57,207 nucleotides of DNA from Vreelandella zhanjiangensis DSM 21076 (GTDB lineage: Bacteria > Pseudomonadota > Gammaproteobacteria > Pseudomonadales > Halomonadaceae). The stretch lies in contig NZ_KB898657.1 in the NCBI RefSeq assembly GCF_000377665.1, positions 1 to 57,207 of the forward strand, given 5' to 3'. A program made the position numbers and the translations under genes. Every line of letters begins with the position of its first letter. Positions within the stretch are counted from its first letter, which is position 1. This document shows positions 17,675-28,993 of this stretch, piece after piece. The notes beneath the pieces are model-generated. The model had not been told where the DNA came from. It made no database searches and saw only the letters and a program-made list of their open reading frames with translations.

Positions 17675-18766
17675 TCAATTTGTTATAGATATTTTTGTGG
17701 GTGCCCAACTATTAAGCAAAGCATGTAAACATGCCATGACCAAAAGCGTTGCTACCAGCGCCACACTCATGGAAGAAAAGCGGTACAGCGCGCTATACAC
17801 CAGATCCTGGTTAGGCCCGAGCGACTGCCCAAACAGAATGCCAAGCGTAGTAAGCCCGCCAAACCCGATGCCTGAGCCGCCGCCCTCCTTGATATGCTCG
17901 CGGCCGAACAGCAAGAGCCCTACCCAGTAAAGCATGATGACCAGCAGGAAGTGATTGCTCTGGGTATACAGCAAAAGCTGCATGACCAGCGCCAGATTAC
18001 AGCCCAGCAGCGTGCCGATGGCACGTTTGCGTGCTGATACCCGGGCGCCCGCATAGCCCATGGCAAACAGCACTAAAATGGTCGCCATCTGCGCCGAGAG
18101 TGATCCCTGCAGGTCAAACACCTGAAACACGATGAACGAGAGGGTCGCGGTAATCCCGCCGATCAGTGTTTCGTGACGTATCTGCGCCTGAGTCTTGCTT
18201 GCCCTGGGCGGTGGCTGGCGGGGCTCAACATCTGGAAAAATTGTATGCATCAGCATGGCGATAAACACGGCCAACACGCTTGCCACAACGTTGGAGGCAA
18301 GCAGATCGCTTAAATCGACGCTTGGGTAGCTTGCGAAATGCAGCAGAATACTCAGAGTAAGCACGCCGTTGGCGCCAAACAAAAACAGCGGACCCTTGGC
18401 CATCAGGTTGAAGCGAAACAGGAACATGCACAGCACTACCAGCGTCATGACCACCGGCATGTGCTTGAGCAAGCCCACCACCACGCTGACTTCCAACGCA
18501 TTGAGTGAGACGTTGGCCAGAAACTGGCGAATGATGCTGGCGTTCAGGATGGGCACCATGCCCAGTAGAAACATCGGAAATACGGTAAAGAAGACCCCAT
18601 AGTTCCAGCCCATGACCTGGCTTACGACAAAACCAAGCGCGCCGCCGCCAGCTACGCGCAGACATTGGCGCAGGCCGTTTTCATTTAGCCCAGGATGAGC
18701 GTGAGCCTTCGGCGCAGGCTTGGTTTTAGTAAACCTGATCTTAGTAAACCGAGTCTTAATAGACAT
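17675..18766 (-). CDS. DUF2955/FUSC-like inner-membrane protein of an efflux pair
   Basis: A 363-residue protein with about ten hydrophobic segments in two sets, separated by a polar stretch (PDVEPRQPPPRASKTQ, about residues 180-195). It matches the layout of DUF2955 proteins, relatives of aromatic-acid exporter (FUSC/AaeB) permeases. It overlaps the upstream HlyD gene by 11 bases. Such pairs normally form an inner-membrane and periplasmic efflux unit. The substrate is unknown. No outer-membrane factor is encoded nearby. Confidence 0.75.
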   Translation of the reverse strand: MSIKTRFTKIRFTKTKPAPKAHAHPGLNENGLRQCLRVAGGGALGFVVSQVMGWNYGVFFTVFPMFLLGMVPILNASIIRQFLANVSLNALEVSVVVGLLKHMPVVMTLVVLCMFLFRFNLMAKGPLFLFGANGVLTLSILLHFASYPSVDLSDLLASNVVASVLAVFIAMLMHTIFPDVEPRQPPPRASKTQAQIRHETLIGGITATLSFIVFQVFDLQGSLSAQMATILVLFAMGYAGARVSARKRAIGTLLGCNLALVMQLLLYTQSNHFLLVIMLYWVGLLLFGREHIKEGGGSGIGFGGLTTLGILFGQSLGPNQDLVYSALYRFSSMSVALVATLLVMACLHALLNSWAPTKISITN

Positions 18767-19817
18767 AGTGTAGCCAGCTGATCAGATGCGTCTGTAGCCA
18801 AGCAAACGGGTGGGCCAGCAGATGCTCGCCGGGCAGCAGTTGGACTGTGGCCCGGGCACCGCTGGGCGGCGGCGCCAATAATGGCTCGTTCAGGGCAATA
18901 TGAATACGTAGACGCTGAGCGTCGCGCACCCAGCGATCAGACGTCGGAATATCCGCCAGCTGCCCGTCGGCGGCCAGCTGGCCTTCGCGTACTCCGGCAT
19001 CAAAGGCGCTTACCCGGCCTTCAAAGATATGCCCAGGCCAGGCATCAAATACCACGGCAGCCTCGTCGCCAGGATGCACATGGCGCAAGCTCTTCTCGCG
19101 GAAGTCGGCGATGATATCCACACGCTGGCTGACCAGTGCGATGACCGGCTGGCCCGCCTGCACGTAGTCGCCCGCCTGGAGCTGCAGATTGGTGACTTGG
19201 CCTGCCTCTACCGCGCGTACCTCGGTGCGGGCAACGTCAAGCTGGGCTCTGTCCAGCGCGATATCCGCCTGGCGCAGCCGCAGGTTGGTGTCGCCCTCTT
19301 CGCCCAGCTGTACTTCCAGGCTTTCGATTTTGGCCTGGGCGGACGCCACTTCCGCCTGGGCGGTATGTTCGGCGGCTATCTGCTGATCGTACTGCTGGCG
19401 AGAAATACTCTGTCGCCCGATCAGCGCCTCACCACGGCGCCGCTCGCCTGCACGCTCTTCCGCGGTTGCCTGGGCAGATGCCAGCATGGCGCGTGCAGCG
19501 GCAAGCTCCGCTTCAAGCTGAGTGTTTTCGCGCTGGGCCTGCTCTCGCTCAAGACTTGCTTGCTCTAACGCGATCTCAAAGGGTTCAGGATTGAGGCGAA
19601 ACAGCACATCACCCTTAGCGACCTGTTGATGATCGCGGACCACCACTTCGCTGACTGGCGCGCTAAGCTCCGGGGCAATGCGCGTGACCGGGCGCATGAC
19701 CCGCGCTTCAGGCGTCATGGGCATAAAACTGTCGGCCACCAGAAAGTAGGCAAATAAAAGGGCAAAAGCAGCCAGCGCCACTTTTACCCAGAGGGCAAAG
19801 CGTTGATCAGGGGACAT
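18756..19817 (-). CDS. HlyD/EmrA-type membrane fusion protein
   Basis: The product has one N-terminal membrane anchor (VKVALAAFALLFAYFLVADS), a split biotinyl-lipoyl-like domain (ISAPVSEVVVRDHQQVAKGD and AGQVTNLQLQAGDYVQAGQP), a long alpha-helical hairpin rich in Q/E/A, and a beta-barrel domain. This is the periplasmic adaptor of an efflux system. ATG at 19815-19817 (MSPDQRF) is chosen, giving 353 residues; the frame continues to 19910 without family-like sequence. It is translated just before the DUF2955 protein. Confidence 0.85.
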   Translation of the reverse strand: MSPDQRFALWVKVALAAFALLFAYFLVADSFMPMTPEARVMRPVTRIAPELSAPVSEVVVRDHQQVAKGDVLFRLNPEPFEIALEQASLEREQAQRENTQLEAELAAARAMLASAQATAEERAGERRRGEALIGRQSISRQQYDQQIAAEHTAQAEVASAQAKIESLEVQLGEEGDTNLRLRQADIALDRAQLDVARTEVRAVEAGQVTNLQLQAGDYVQAGQPVIALVSQRVDIIADFREKSLRHVHPGDEAAVVFDAWPGHIFEGRVSAFDAGVREGQLAADGQLADIPTSDRWVRDAQRLRIHIALNEPLLAPPPSGARATVQLLPGEHLLAHPFAWLQTHLISWLHYVY

Positions 19818-19976
19818 GGGGTATTCACTCGCTATTTCTCGCCGCCTTTGACAGGCCGCTTGCGCTTCTACTCGCGCAGGTATCGTTGAATACCTTAGTC
19901 TAACAAACAATTAGCAAGCTAACAATAACGCGACAGTCTTGCTTTTAAGAGGCTAGCCGCTTAACGCTACAGATAT

Positions 19977-20010
19977 AAAAAAGCCCCAAGACTGAACGGT
20001 CTTGGGGCTT
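19977..20010 (-). terminator. Intrinsic terminator of the small outer-membrane protein gene
   Basis: AAGCCCCAAGAC (19981-19992) and GTCTTGGGGCTT (19999-20010) form a perfect 12-bp stem. On the minus strand it ends in a T-run after the stop of the 20037-20552 gene. Confidence 0.9.
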
Positions 20011-20036
20011 GAGTACATTAACGCTGTTAAGCGCTA

Positions 20037-20552
20037 TTAGAACCGGTAGCGTAAACCAATGCTGGCAGCATCAAAATCGTAGTTGGACTTATCCAGATAG
20101 CGCATGTAATCAGCGTTGATCGATAAGTTGTTGGCTACATCAATCTCGCCGCCTGCACCATAAGAGAAGCCGCTTTCACGATCGAGGTTAAAATCCACTT
20201 CGGTCATACCCACCAAGCCATACAGGCGTGCGGTGGGCGCAATAGGGGCAATACCTTTTGCGTAGGCGCCTACCAGGTAATCGAGTTCAGCGCCGCCATC
20301 GGAGCCGCCCGTACCCAAGTGACCTTCCAGGGCAAAATAATCGTTAAACTGAGCGCCACCGCGTAAGCGTAGACCTACGCTATCTCGCGAGGAGCCGCGG
20401 TCAGGATCCAGACTCCAAGCCATGGCGTCGCCGCCAATATAACCTTCCGGGTAACCAAACGCTTGCTGTGCCTGTGCCGATGCCGCGAATGCACTCGTGC
20501 CAACCAGGAGTGCTGCAGAGGTGAGTGATAATACGGTCATCTTCATAGTCAT
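20037..20552 (-). CDS. Small outer-membrane beta-barrel protein (OmpA-like/OmpX-like fold)
   Basis: A 171-residue protein with a signal peptide (LTSAALLVGTSAFAASAQAQ), then alternating amphipathic strands such as DSVGLRLRGGAQFNDYFALEGHLG, ending in YRF with the terminal phenylalanine recognised by the BAM assembly machinery. It is likely an eight-stranded barrel of the opacity/OmpA-like type. Role unknown. Monocistronic, with its own terminator. Confidence 0.8.
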   Translation of the reverse strand: MTMKMTVLSLTSAALLVGTSAFAASAQAQQAFGYPEGYIGGDAMAWSLDPDRGSSRDSVGLRLRGGAQFNDYFALEGHLGTGGSDGGAELDYLVGAYAKGIAPIAPTARLYGLVGMTEVDFNLDRESGFSYGAGGEIDVANNLSINADYMRYLDKSNYDFDAASIGLRYRF

Positions 20553-20651
20553 TGAACCTCAGTTAAAAAACAGTGTTTCCTTACACTTTCCTATTGTGGC
20601 CGATGCTCGGAGATAACGCAATATGTAACACTGTTTTGGAAAGATCCCTGT

Positions 20652-21572
20652 TTAACGCCGTTTGGAAAGGCTAAGCACAACAATACCACCCACCACCACC
20701 GCGCCACCCACCAGCTGGCTTGGGCTAAGCATCTGCCCGAGAACAAAATAGCCGATCACTAACGATGCAACGGGTTCGATATTCATCACCGGGGCATTAC
20801 GTGCCATATCCAGGCGCGGCACGAAAATAAACAGCGTTGAAAACCCGCCTGCATAGAGCAGCGCCAGAAACACCAGACCCAGCCAGCCCTGGCTATTTTC
20901 AGGTAGGCTCATCCCGCCCGGCACCGCGCCTAAAATTCCGCCAATGATCATGGCGAAAAATACCGTTTGCATGGTTAACAGGCTACGCAGGGTACTGCCC
21001 ACCTGACTTAAACGATGCTCGGTGATCCATAGCGCACAGGCGAACACGAAAGCGGCCACTAAGCCAAAACCAATCCCGGCGACCCATTCGGGGCCCATCG
21101 CATCAGCACTGGAAAGCCAAGTGGGGATATCCAACACCACGACAAGTCCGATCAATATCGTTCCCATGATGATGCAACTGCGCAGCGTAGGCCGGGGCCC
21201 ACCCAGCGCCCAACTCAACAGCGCTAACTGAATAGGAAAGGTATTTACCAGCAGCAAGGCGATCACCACCGGCAACCGTGCCACGGCAGAGTAGAGGCTT
21301 AGGCTTTGAATGGTAATAAGCACGCCCACCGCCAGCTGCCAGCGCCATGTTCCCGCCGGTAGCCAGAGGCTTTTTCTCTGAACCAGTACTAGGGTGAATA
21401 GAATCAAGCAGGCCAAGCCCGAACGGGTTAACACGGCCAGTAGCAACCCCGTACCATTATCGAAGGCTAGCCGTGCAGATACATGGTTAGCAGCAAACAT
21501 GGTGCCAACCGTAATCATTAACAGGATGGCCAGATGGCGGGGCAACGGGGTGGGTAGCGACGATGCGGACAT
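20652..21572 (-). CDS. EamA/DMT-family transporter
   Basis: A 306-residue protein with ten predicted membrane helices in two EamA repeats (from HLAILLMITVGTMFAANH, and from WVAGIGFGLVAAFVFACAL). This is the drug/metabolite transporter superfamily, which moves amino acids, metabolites or drugs across the inner membrane. ATG at 21570-21572 (MSASSLPTP) is chosen; the frame continues to 21653 but adds a non-typical leader. Substrate not deducible. Confidence 0.83.
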   Translation of the reverse strand: MSASSLPTPLPRHLAILLMITVGTMFAANHVSARLAFDNGTGLLLAVLTRSGLACLILFTLVLVQRKSLWLPAGTWRWQLAVGVLITIQSLSLYSAVARLPVVIALLLVNTFPIQLALLSWALGGPRPTLRSCIIMGTILIGLVVVLDIPTWLSSADAMGPEWVAGIGFGLVAAFVFACALWITEHRLSQVGSTLRSLLTMQTVFFAMIIGGILGAVPGGMSLPENSQGWLGLVFLALLYAGGFSTLFIFVPRLDMARNAPVMNIEPVASLVIGYFVLGQMLSPSQLVGGAVVVGGIVVLSLSKRR

Positions 21573-21725
21573 AGGTACCAAACGCTCAGAATAAGTGGGG
21601 CTAAATAGCCAAACATGCCTGTATTTTACATAGAAGGCTAAACAAATACCCACTGTTAGTGATGCCGCTTGCCGCGTATTAAACTAAGGTCCAAACTTCA
21701 GCTTTCTTCTTGGCGGATAATTTTT

Positions 21726-22910
21726 ATGAATGCACCGGTGCTGGTCATTAACTGTGGTTCTTCCTCTATTAAATATGCGCTGATCGACTCAGACCCGAAT
21801 GCGCCGCGTCTGGCCGGGCTGGCCGAGCGCCTGGGCGGTGCCGATGCCTGTTTAAAAGGTAAGAACAGTGCCGGTGAGCGCTTTGACCAGCCACTGCCCA
21901 ATGCCGACCATACGCAAGCGTTAAGCGCTATTTTAGAGCGTCTGGAAGGACGTATTCCTGCGGCCATCGGCCACCGCATTGTTCATGGTGGCGAACAGTT
22001 CACTCAGGCCGCATTGATCGATGAGAACGTAGTCAGCGCCATTCAAAGTACTGCGGCTCTGGCCCCCTTGCATAATCCTGCCAATCTGGCCGGGATCGCC
22101 GCTACCCAAAAGGTGTTTCCCAAGCTGCCCCAGGTGGCGGTATTCGACACCGCGTTCCATCAGAGCCTACCGCCCACGGCTTACCGCTACGCCCTGCCGG
22201 AAAGTCTGTACGCCGAGCACGGTATTCGCCGCTACGGTTTTCATGGCACCAGCCACGCGTTTGTCAGCCAGCGTGCGGCCACACTTAGTGAACGCGGTGC
22301 CGGCGGCTGGCTAACCGCTCATCTGGGCAACGGCTGCTCGACCTGCGCGATATGGAACAATCAGAGTAAAGACACCAGCATGGGGCTCACACCGCTGGAA
22401 GGTTTGGTGATGGGCACCCGCAGCGGCGATGTCGACCCTGGCCTGCACGCGCATTTGCACCGCCAACTGGGCTGGTCGCTGGATCACATCGATGACGTGC
22501 TGAACAAGCAAAGTGGGCTGCTGGGTCTCTCTGGCCTGACCAATGATATGCGCGAAGTTGAGGAAGCAGCAGAAAAAGGCCACGAAGGCGCCCTGCTGGC
22601 ACTGAACGTTTTCTGCTATCGCATTGCCAAATCGCTGGCCGCGCTTTCCTGTGCGCTACCTAGGCTGGACGGGGTCATTTTTACCGGCGGTATCGGTGAG
22701 AACTCCCCCACTGTGCGCCGTAAGGTAATCGGCCTCTTGCCCCACTTTGGCTTTGCCCTAAATGAGGAGAGCAACGCAGCGATGATACGTGGAAAAGAAG
22801 GCAAACTGGACATCGAGAACCATACCGGGCCTGAAGTATGGGTCATTCCTACCGATGAAGAAGGCCGTATCGCGATGGAAACACGCCAGTGTGTGGAGGC
22901 CCAGGCATGA
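21726..22910 (+). CDS. ackA: Acetate kinase
   Basis: Acetate kinase reversibly converts acetyl phosphate and ADP to acetate and ATP in the cytoplasm. The 394-residue enzyme begins with the diagnostic [15 protein letters not shown] and contains [13 protein letters not shown] and [13 protein letters not shown], the acetokinase signatures. ATG at 21726 is used; an in-frame opening at 21669 adds 19 unrelated residues. Its TGA overlaps the ATG of pta (ATGA), so the two enzymes of the pathway are translationally coupled. Confidence 0.97.
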   Translation: MNAPVLVINCGSSSIKYALIDSDPNAPRLAGLAERLGGADACLKGKNSAGERFDQPLPNADHTQALSAILERLEGRIPAAIGHRIVHGGEQFTQAALIDENVVSAIQSTAALAPLHNPANLAGIAATQKVFPKLPQVAVFDTAFHQSLPPTAYRYALPESLYAEHGIRRYGFHGTSHAFVSQRAATLSERGAGGWLTAHLGNGCSTCAIWNNQSKDTSMGLTPLEGLVMGTRSGDVDPGLHAHLHRQLGWSLDHIDDVLNKQSGLLGLSGLTNDMREVEEAAEKGHEGALLALNVFCYRIAKSLAALSCALPRLDGVIFTGGIGENSPTVRRKVIGLLPHFGFALNEESNAAMIRGKEGKLDIENHTGPEVWVIPTDEEGRIAMETRQCVEAQA

Positions 22911-25099
22911 CTACCCCTGCTCAACCTCAAGTCATACTGTTAGTGCCCACTAGCGTAGGTGCCGGGTTAACCTCGGCCTGTTTGGGGCTCATCCAGGCAC
23001 TCGATACCATCGGCCTGAAAGCTGGCTTTTTAAAACCGTTTATGCAAAACGAGCTCAATGGGCCCGGCCTTGATCGCTCAACCGCGCTGGTTTCACGCAC
23101 GCTAAACCAGCGCCCGCCTTCGCCTATCTCTCAAGCCCGGTTAGAGCGCCTGCTGCGCGACGACCAGATCGACGAGCTGATGGAAAACGTGGTGGAGCTT
23201 TATGATCAGGTAGTACAGCAGGCCGAGCGCGATAACAACGCCCTGGACTTGGTCGTGGTAGAAGGCGTGGTGCCCACCCAGCACACCACCTATGCCACTC
23301 AGACCAATGCCCAACTGGCCCACGCCCTTAACGCACGTATTATTTTAGTCAGCACCGGTGACCTGAACGAACCTCAACAGCTTGCCGAAGAGTTGGACAT
23401 GCATGCGCGAAGCTTTGGCGGAGTCAGCTCCAACCGTACGCTGGGCGGCATCCTGATGCGCATGAAAAATCTGCCCTACGGTCAGGAGGACGATCTTTCA
23501 GCAGCTCCCGGCACGATTAAACCTCAGCTTGAAGAGCCGGTGCTTGCAGAGCTGCGTCGCTACTCGCCCTCGCTTGCCACTGAAAGTTTCCATTTAATTG
23601 GCATTGTGCCGCAAAGCAAAACGTTGACTGCGCCACGTACCCTGGATGTGGCCCGTGCGCTTAATGCCACGCTTTTAAATGAAGGCGAAGCCGCCAGTCG
23701 TCGAGTGCTGTCGACAAGTCTGTGCGCTCGTAGCGCAGCCAATGCGCTGCATATCTTCACGCCTGGCAGCCTGGTGGTAGCTTCAGGCGACCGTGATGAC
23801 GTTGTGCTGGCCTCAGCACTGGCGAGCATGAACGGCACCCAGCTGGCGGGCGTTTTACTGACCAACGGTTTTCTGCCCAACGACAACATGATTGAGATGT
23901 GCAGACCCGCGCTAAGAACCGGGCTTCCGGTTCTTGCGGTGGAAACCGATAGTCTGACCACCGCCCAACACCTGAGCCAGCTGAGCAGCGAGATTCCTAT
24001 CGATGACTTCGGGCGTGCCGAGCAGGTTGCGCGCTATGTGGCAGCGCATATGGACCTGGAGTGGCTAAAGACCACCTTGAGCCATAGCTATGTGCAGCGC
24101 TTGTCGCCTTCAGCATTTCGCCATCAGCTGGTCAAACAGGCGCAGCAAGCTCAAAAGCGTATTGTCCTACCCGAAGGTGACGAGCCGCGCACGGTGGAAG
24201 CTGCCATTATTTGCCAGCGGCGCGGCATTGCCAACTGCGTACTGTTAGGCAGCCGCGAGAATATTGAGAACGTCGCCCGCAACCGCGGCCTAACGTTGCC
24301 TGATGACCTTACGATCATTGACCCGGAAAGCACTCGAGCAAACTATATTGGGCCGATGGTAGAGCGTCGGCGCGGCAAGCTTAACGAGCTGACCGCTGAG
24401 GCCCAGCTGCAGGATAACGTAGTGCTTGGCACCATGATGCTGCAGCTGGATGAAGTGGATGGCTTGGTCTCAGGGGCCATACATACTACCGCCAATACCG
24501 TACGCCCGGCGTTTCAGTTGATCAAGACCGCGCCTGAATATAACCAGGTGTCGTCGATATTCTTTATGCTGCTGCCCGAACAGGTCGTGGTGTATGGCGA
24601 TTGCGCAGTCAACCCGGACCCGGATGCTGAAACGCTTGCCGAAATCGCCCTGCAAAGCGCTCGCTCAGCAGAAGCGTTTGGTATCGAGCCGCGCGTAGCC
24701 ATGATCAGCTACTCAACCGGCGATTCAGGCACGGGTGCGGATGTGGATAAAGTGCGTGAAGCCACCCGCATCGCCAAGGAACGTGCCCCCCACCTATTGA
24801 TCGATGGCCCGCTGCAGTACGATGCAGCGGCCATTGAAAGCGTGGGTAAGCAAAAAGCGCCGGACTCGGCCGTTGCAGGCCGCGCCACGGTGTTTGTTTT
24901 CCCTGACCTGAATACGGGTAATACGACTTACAAGGCGGTGCAGCGTAGCGCTCGCGTAGTCAGCGTGGGGCCCATGCTTCAGGGGTTGAACAAGCCGGTA
25001 AACGATCTTTCCCGCGGCGCGCTGGTGGACGATATCGTCTATACCATCGCCCTGACCGCCATTCAGGCAAGCCAACGCGAAGCGATGGCCGAGCAGTAG
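22907..25099 (+). CDS. pta: Phosphate acetyltransferase (long, three-domain form)
   Basis: Pta exchanges the CoA of acetyl-CoA for phosphate, giving acetyl phosphate. The 730-residue form has an N-terminal P-loop-like domain ([17 protein letters not shown]), a central DRTGG domain, and the catalytic PTA_PTB domain from about residue 400 ([14 protein letters not shown], then [16 protein letters not shown]). This long architecture is allosterically regulated in enterobacteria. ATG at 22907 overlaps the ackA stop. The frame opening at 22889 lies within ackA. Confidence 0.97.
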   Translation: MTTPAQPQVILLVPTSVGAGLTSACLGLIQALDTIGLKAGFLKPFMQNELNGPGLDRSTALVSRTLNQRPPSPISQARLERLLRDDQIDELMENVVELYDQVVQQAERDNNALDLVVVEGVVPTQHTTYATQTNAQLAHALNARIILVSTGDLNEPQQLAEELDMHARSFGGVSSNRTLGGILMRMKNLPYGQEDDLSAAPGTIKPQLEEPVLAELRRYSPSLATESFHLIGIVPQSKTLTAPRTLDVARALNATLLNEGEAASRRVLSTSLCARSAANALHIFTPGSLVVASGDRDDVVLASALASMNGTQLAGVLLTNGFLPNDNMIEMCRPALRTGLPVLAVETDSLTTAQHLSQLSSEIPIDDFGRAEQVARYVAAHMDLEWLKTTLSHSYVQRLSPSAFRHQLVKQAQQAQKRIVLPEGDEPRTVEAAIICQRRGIANCVLLGSRENIENVARNRGLTLPDDLTIIDPESTRANYIGPMVERRRGKLNELTAEAQLQDNVVLGTMMLQLDEVDGLVSGAIHTTANTVRPAFQLIKTAPEYNQVSSIFFMLLPEQVVVYGDCAVNPDPDAETLAEIALQSARSAEAFGIEPRVAMISYSTGDSGTGADVDKVREATRIAKERAPHLLIDGPLQYDAAAIESVGKQKAPDSAVAGRATVFVFPDLNTGNTTYKAVQRSARVVSVGPMLQGLNKPVNDLSRGALVDDIVYTIALTAIQASQREAMAEQ

Positions 25100-25132
25100 A
25101 TTTCGAGACAAGAATAGGCTTCTCAAGGCAAG

Positions 25133-25171
25133 AAAAAGCCCCGTGCAGCTAAGCTGTACGGGGCTTTTTTT
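25133..25171. terminator. Bidirectional terminator between pta and cyoE
   Basis: AAAAAGCCCCGT and ACGGGGCTTTTTTT pair around GCAGCTAAGCTGT, itself partly self-complementary. A-run and T-run on the two sides suit both convergent transcripts. Confidence 0.92.
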
Positions 25172-25199
25172 AATTCAACCGCCTAGCGGTGTGAATCGA

Positions 25200-26123
25200 T
25201 TACGTCCACATTGGCACCATGGATTCCAGCACGATAACGAGGCTCATTGCGGTGATGGTGAGAATCGAGACACCAAACACGCGCTTGGCCCAACGTACAT
25301 CATCATCCAGCCGGTAGCCACAGATCGCCAGGTAGAGCCAGTAGCCCCCCATGGTCAGCGCGACACACAGGTAGCCAGTACCTGCCTGGCTCGCCAGTAC
25401 CAAGGCTAACGAGGCGGGAATAAACGCCAAGATGTAGCCCAGGATATGATGCTTTGCGCGCTTGATACCGTGAACAACAGGCAGAACGGGAATCGAAGCG
25501 CGCTGGTAATCGGCATAGCGGAAAATCGCAATAGCGTAGGAGTGCGGCATCTGCCAGAGGCAGAAGATCAACAGCAGAACAATCGCCCCACTGTCAAAAG
25601 TACCCGTCACCGCGCAGTAGCCTACCACTGGCGGCATAGCACCTGACAGGCTGCCTACCACGGTGCCGTATTCAGAGTTACGCTTCATATAAAGGCTATA
25701 CACCCCTACATACACGCCCCATCCAATCACGGCCAAGGCCACCGTCAATCCATTGGTGCCTAATGCCAGGCAGACCACACCACTGATACCCAGCAGCGCC
25801 GACAAACCCAATGCTTGAGTGATAGAGACGCTTCCCCTAACCAGAGGACGATGGCGCGTGCGCGCCATCAGAGCATCAATATCCCGATCAATCACGTTGT
25901 TACACGCACATCCTGAGGCGATCACTAATGCGATCCCCAACATGACCGAAGCAAACGTCACCAGATCGAATTCACCGTGCGCGGCTAGAAAGTAGCCGCC
26001 AAGGGCGGCAATCAGATTGCCGCCGATGATTCCTGGCTTGGTTAGCTCAAGCAGATCGTGCCACCGATTGGGCATGCTGGTTAGCCGATCATCATGTTGA
26101 GATGTAGATGCTGCATGATCCAC
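25200..26123 (-). CDS. cyoE: Protoheme IX farnesyltransferase (heme O synthase)
   Basis: CyoE adds a farnesyl group to heme b to form heme O, the cofactor of the bo3 oxidase encoded upstream. The protein is polytopic, with the UbiA-type motif NNVIDRDIDALMARTRHRPL (about residues 88-107) binding prenyl diphosphate and Mg2+, and ELTKPGIIGGNL near the start. The frame opens at GTG (26121-26123), which has AGGAGG six bases upstream but overlaps cyoD by 43 bases. An ATG at 26075 (MPNRWHDL) is nearly as likely and fits E. coli CyoE length better. Last gene of the cyo operon. Confidence 0.95.
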   Translation of the reverse strand: MDHAASTSQHDDRLTSMPNRWHDLLELTKPGIIGGNLIAALGGYFLAAHGEFDLVTFASVMLGIALVIASGCACNNVIDRDIDALMARTRHRPLVRGSVSITQALGLSALLGISGVVCLALGTNGLTVALAVIGWGVYVGVYSLYMKRNSEYGTVVGSLSGAMPPVVGYCAVTGTFDSGAIVLLLIFCLWQMPHSYAIAIFRYADYQRASIPVLPVVHGIKRAKHHILGYILAFIPASLALVLASQAGTGYLCVALTMGGYWLYLAICGYRLDDDVRWAKRVFGVSILTITAMSLVIVLESMVPMWT

Positions 26124-26404
26124 AGCGAACCTCCTACCACTAGGCCGAGAATCAGCACCGTGAAGACGAAGGAAAGCATGTTCCAGCCATCTTCAGTCTT
26201 GAAGTCCAAATGCATGAACATCACAAGCTGAACCAGAACCTGCAAGACGGCAGTTACAACGATGATTCCCACGTTCACAGGCAAGCTGAACGAACCCAGC
26301 ATAACGGCGCCAAATGGAATGACAGTCAGGACCAACGACAGCACAAGACCCGTTACATAGGACTTTACAGTGCCGTGACCGGACGGTTGGCTAGAAGAAC
26401 TCAT
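26081..26404 (-). CDS. cyoD: Cytochrome bo3 ubiquinol oxidase subunit IV
   Basis: A small protein of 107 residues with three membrane helices ([37 protein letters not shown] and [20 protein letters not shown]) and the family's [11 protein letters not shown] loop. It stabilises the CuB site during assembly of the oxidase. ATG at 26402-26404 overlaps the cyoC stop by four bases. Confidence 0.95.
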   Translation of the reverse strand: MSSSSQPSGHGTVKSYVTGLVLSLVLTVIPFGAVMLGSFSLPVNVGIIVVTAVLQVLVQLVMFMHLDFKTEDGWNMLSFVFTVLILGLVVGGSLWIMQHLHLNMMIG

Positions 26405-27015
26405 ACCAGCACTCCCATCAAGTAGACGAAGGAGAATACACAGATCCAGACGATATCCAGGAAGTGCCAGAACAGGCTCAAGCACAGGATACGCGGACGC
26501 GTTTTATCATTCAGACCCTTGGTCGACAGCTGAACCAGCATGACCAGAATCCAGATCATACCGAAGGTCACGTGCAGGCCGTGGGTACCTACCAGGGTAA
26601 AGAACGCTGACAGGAAGGCGCTACGATCCGGGCCGAAACCTTCATGGATCAGGTGATGGAATTCATAGATTTCCATCCCCAGGAACATCAGGCCCAGCAC
26701 GAACGTAATGCCCAGCCACATCTTCACCTGACCGACACGGTTGGCGTTCATCGCCAGAACGCCCATGCCGAAGGTGAAACTACTGATCAGCAGTGCAAAG
26801 GTGCCGAAGAGAATCAAAGGTAGTTCAAAAATATCCGCGCCGGTCGGCCCACCGGCCGTGCCCTTCATGAGCACGGCGTAGGTGGCGAATAGTGTTCCGA
26901 AGATCACTAAGTCGCTCATTAGGTAGACCCAGAAACCAAATACCTTGGTAGGACCGGCATCGTGGTGCTCATGCTCTTCAGCATGGGCATCGTGATGTAA
27001 GGATTCAGTAGCCAT
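26401..27015 (-). CDS. cyoC: Cytochrome bo3 ubiquinol oxidase subunit III
   Basis: A 204-residue protein with five membrane helices (COX3 fold) and a histidine-rich N-terminus ([15 protein letters not shown]). It contains [22 protein letters not shown] and [14 protein letters not shown], typical of CyoC. Its ATG overlaps the cyoB stop by one base (TAATG). It has no redox centre and supports proton pumping and stability of the complex. Confidence 0.96.
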   Translation of the reverse strand: MATESLHHDAHAEEHEHHDAGPTKVFGFWVYLMSDLVIFGTLFATYAVLMKGTAGGPTGADIFELPLILFGTFALLISSFTFGMGVLAMNANRVGQVKMWLGITFVLGLMFLGMEIYEFHHLIHEGFGPDRSAFLSAFFTLVGTHGLHVTFGMIWILVMLVQLSTKGLNDKTRPRILCLSLFWHFLDIVWICVFSFVYLMGVLV

Positions 27016-28991
27016 TACGCCTGGGCCTCCACACGTTGTTGATGAGCAAGCTCGATTCGCTCGACCTCTGCAGCAGGCACGTAGTAATCGATATCGTCGT
27101 TAGATACCCGCATCAGGAAGCTCACCAGCATGCCGATTGCACTGAACCCAGCCAGCCACCAGATGTGCCATACCATGGCGAAACCAAAGATCATCGCAAA
27201 GACACTGATGATAGGTCCGGCCACCGTATTTCTCGGCATATGGATATCCGTGTATGGCGCATCTTCCAACTGCTCGTTGCCACGCTGCTTTTGCGACCAG
27301 AAGCTGTCGATATCACCAACGACGGGCAGGCGCGCAAAGTTGTAGAACGCGGGCGGGGAAGAAGCTGCCCATTCGAGCGTACGGCCATCCCATGGGTCGC
27401 CGGTCACATCAGCATACTTATCGCGGTTACGTACGCTTACGTAGAACTGAATGAGCGTACAAGCGATACCCGCAGCGATCAGCAGTGCACCGATCAAAGC
27501 AACGATAAACCAGGGCTGCCATTCAGCGTTCGGGTATGAGTTCATGCGGCGCGCAGCACCGTAGAAGCTCAGTACGTACAGCGGCATGAACGCGACATAG
27601 AAACCGATTATCCAGCACCAGAAGGAACGCTTGCCCCACTTCTCGTCAAGCGTGAAGCCGAAGGCTTTCGGGAACCAGTAGGTCAGACCCGCCATCATGC
27701 CGAAGACCACGCCACCAACGATAACGTTATGGAAGTGAGCAATAACGAACAGACTGTTGTGCAGTACAAAGTTAGCCGCCGGCAGTGCCAGCATTACGCC
27801 GGTCATACCACCAATCGTGAAGGTGATGATGAAGCCCAGCGTCCAGAGTACCGGTGAAGTCAGTTCCAGGCGGCCACGGAAGATAGTGAACAGCCAGTTG
27901 AAGACTTTCACACCGGTCGGGATCGCAATGATCATCGTCATGATGCCGAAGAAGGCATTGACGTTGGCGCCTGCACCCATGGTGAAGAAGTGGTGCAACC
28001 AAACGATGAACGACAGCACGGTAATGGCAATTGTTGCCCACACCATGGTGTGGTAACCGAATAGACGCTTGCGAGCAAAGGTGGCAATAACTTCTGAGAA
28101 CACACCGAACGCCGGCAGAATCAGAATATAAACCTCAGGGTGACCCCACGCCCAGATAAGGTTGACGTACATCATTACGTTGCCGCCCATATCGTTCGTG
28201 AAGAAGTTCATCCCCAGGTAACGATCCAGCGTCAGCATCGCAATAGTAGCGGTCAAAATCGGGAAAGAGGCAATGATCAGTACGTTGGCGCACAGCGACG
28301 TCCAGGTAAAGATCGGCATGCGGAACAGGGTCATGCCCTTGGTACGCATTTTCAGAATAGTAACGAAGAAGTTGATACCGGTTAACGTGGTACCTATCCC
28401 GGATATCTGCAACGCCCATATCCAGTAATCGACCCCGACCCCGGGACTGTACTCTATCCCCGATAACGGCGCATAAGCCAACCACCCTGTGGTCGCGAAC
28501 TCACCCACGAACAGAGAAACGTTGATCAGCAGAGCCGAAACGGCGAACAGCCAGAAACTCAGGTTGTTAAGGAACGGGAACGCAACATCGCGCGCACCGA
28601 TCTGTAACGGAACAACCAGGTTCATCAGGCCGATAACCATGGGCATCGCCACGAAGAAGATCATGATAACGCCGTGGGCGGTAAAGATCTGGTCGTAGTG
28701 ATCAGGCGGCAGAATGCCTGCCGAGCCACCAGCAGCTATCGCCTGCTGTACACGCATCATCAGGGCATCGGCAAAACCACGCAGCAGCATGATAAGCGCC
28801 ACGATGAAGTACATGATACCGAGCTTTTTATGGTCGACTGACGTGAACCACTCGTTCCACAGCCAGCCCCACTTACGGAAATAGGTCAACGCGCCCAACA
28901 ATGCCGCGCCGCCTAGAATTCCCACGAGACCCGCTATTACCAGAATGGGTTCGTGATAGGGAATTGCTTCTAAGCTTAATTTACCGAACAC
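27015..28991 (-). CDS. cyoB: Cytochrome bo3 ubiquinol oxidase subunit I
   Basis: The catalytic subunit of the terminal quinol oxidase reduces O2 to water and pumps protons across the inner membrane. It has 658 residues, as in E. coli CyoB. The heme-copper ligands are visible: the CuB histidine with the linked tyrosine in [15 protein letters not shown], the CuB pair in WLHHFFTMG, the heme ligands in [14 protein letters not shown], and an N-terminal heme-b histidine in [11 protein letters not shown]. It starts two bases after the cyoA stop. Confidence 0.98.
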   Translation of the reverse strand: MFGKLSLEAIPYHEPILVIAGLVGILGGAALLGALTYFRKWGWLWNEWFTSVDHKKLGIMYFIVALIMLLRGFADALMMRVQQAIAAGGSAGILPPDHYDQIFTAHGVIMIFFVAMPMVIGLMNLVVPLQIGARDVAFPFLNNLSFWLFAVSALLINVSLFVGEFATTGWLAYAPLSGIEYSPGVGVDYWIWALQISGIGTTLTGINFFVTILKMRTKGMTLFRMPIFTWTSLCANVLIIASFPILTATIAMLTLDRYLGMNFFTNDMGGNVMMYVNLIWAWGHPEVYILILPAFGVFSEVIATFARKRLFGYHTMVWATIAITVLSFIVWLHHFFTMGAGANVNAFFGIMTMIIAIPTGVKVFNWLFTIFRGRLELTSPVLWTLGFIITFTIGGMTGVMLALPAANFVLHNSLFVIAHFHNVIVGGVVFGMMAGLTYWFPKAFGFTLDEKWGKRSFWCWIIGFYVAFMPLYVLSFYGAARRMNSYPNAEWQPWFIVALIGALLIAAGIACTLIQFYVSVRNRDKYADVTGDPWDGRTLEWAASSPPAFYNFARLPVVGDIDSFWSQKQRGNEQLEDAPYTDIHMPRNTVAGPIISVFAMIFGFAMVWHIWWLAGFSAIGMLVSFLMRVSNDDIDYYVPAAEVERIELAHQQRVEAQA

Positions 28992-28993
28992 GG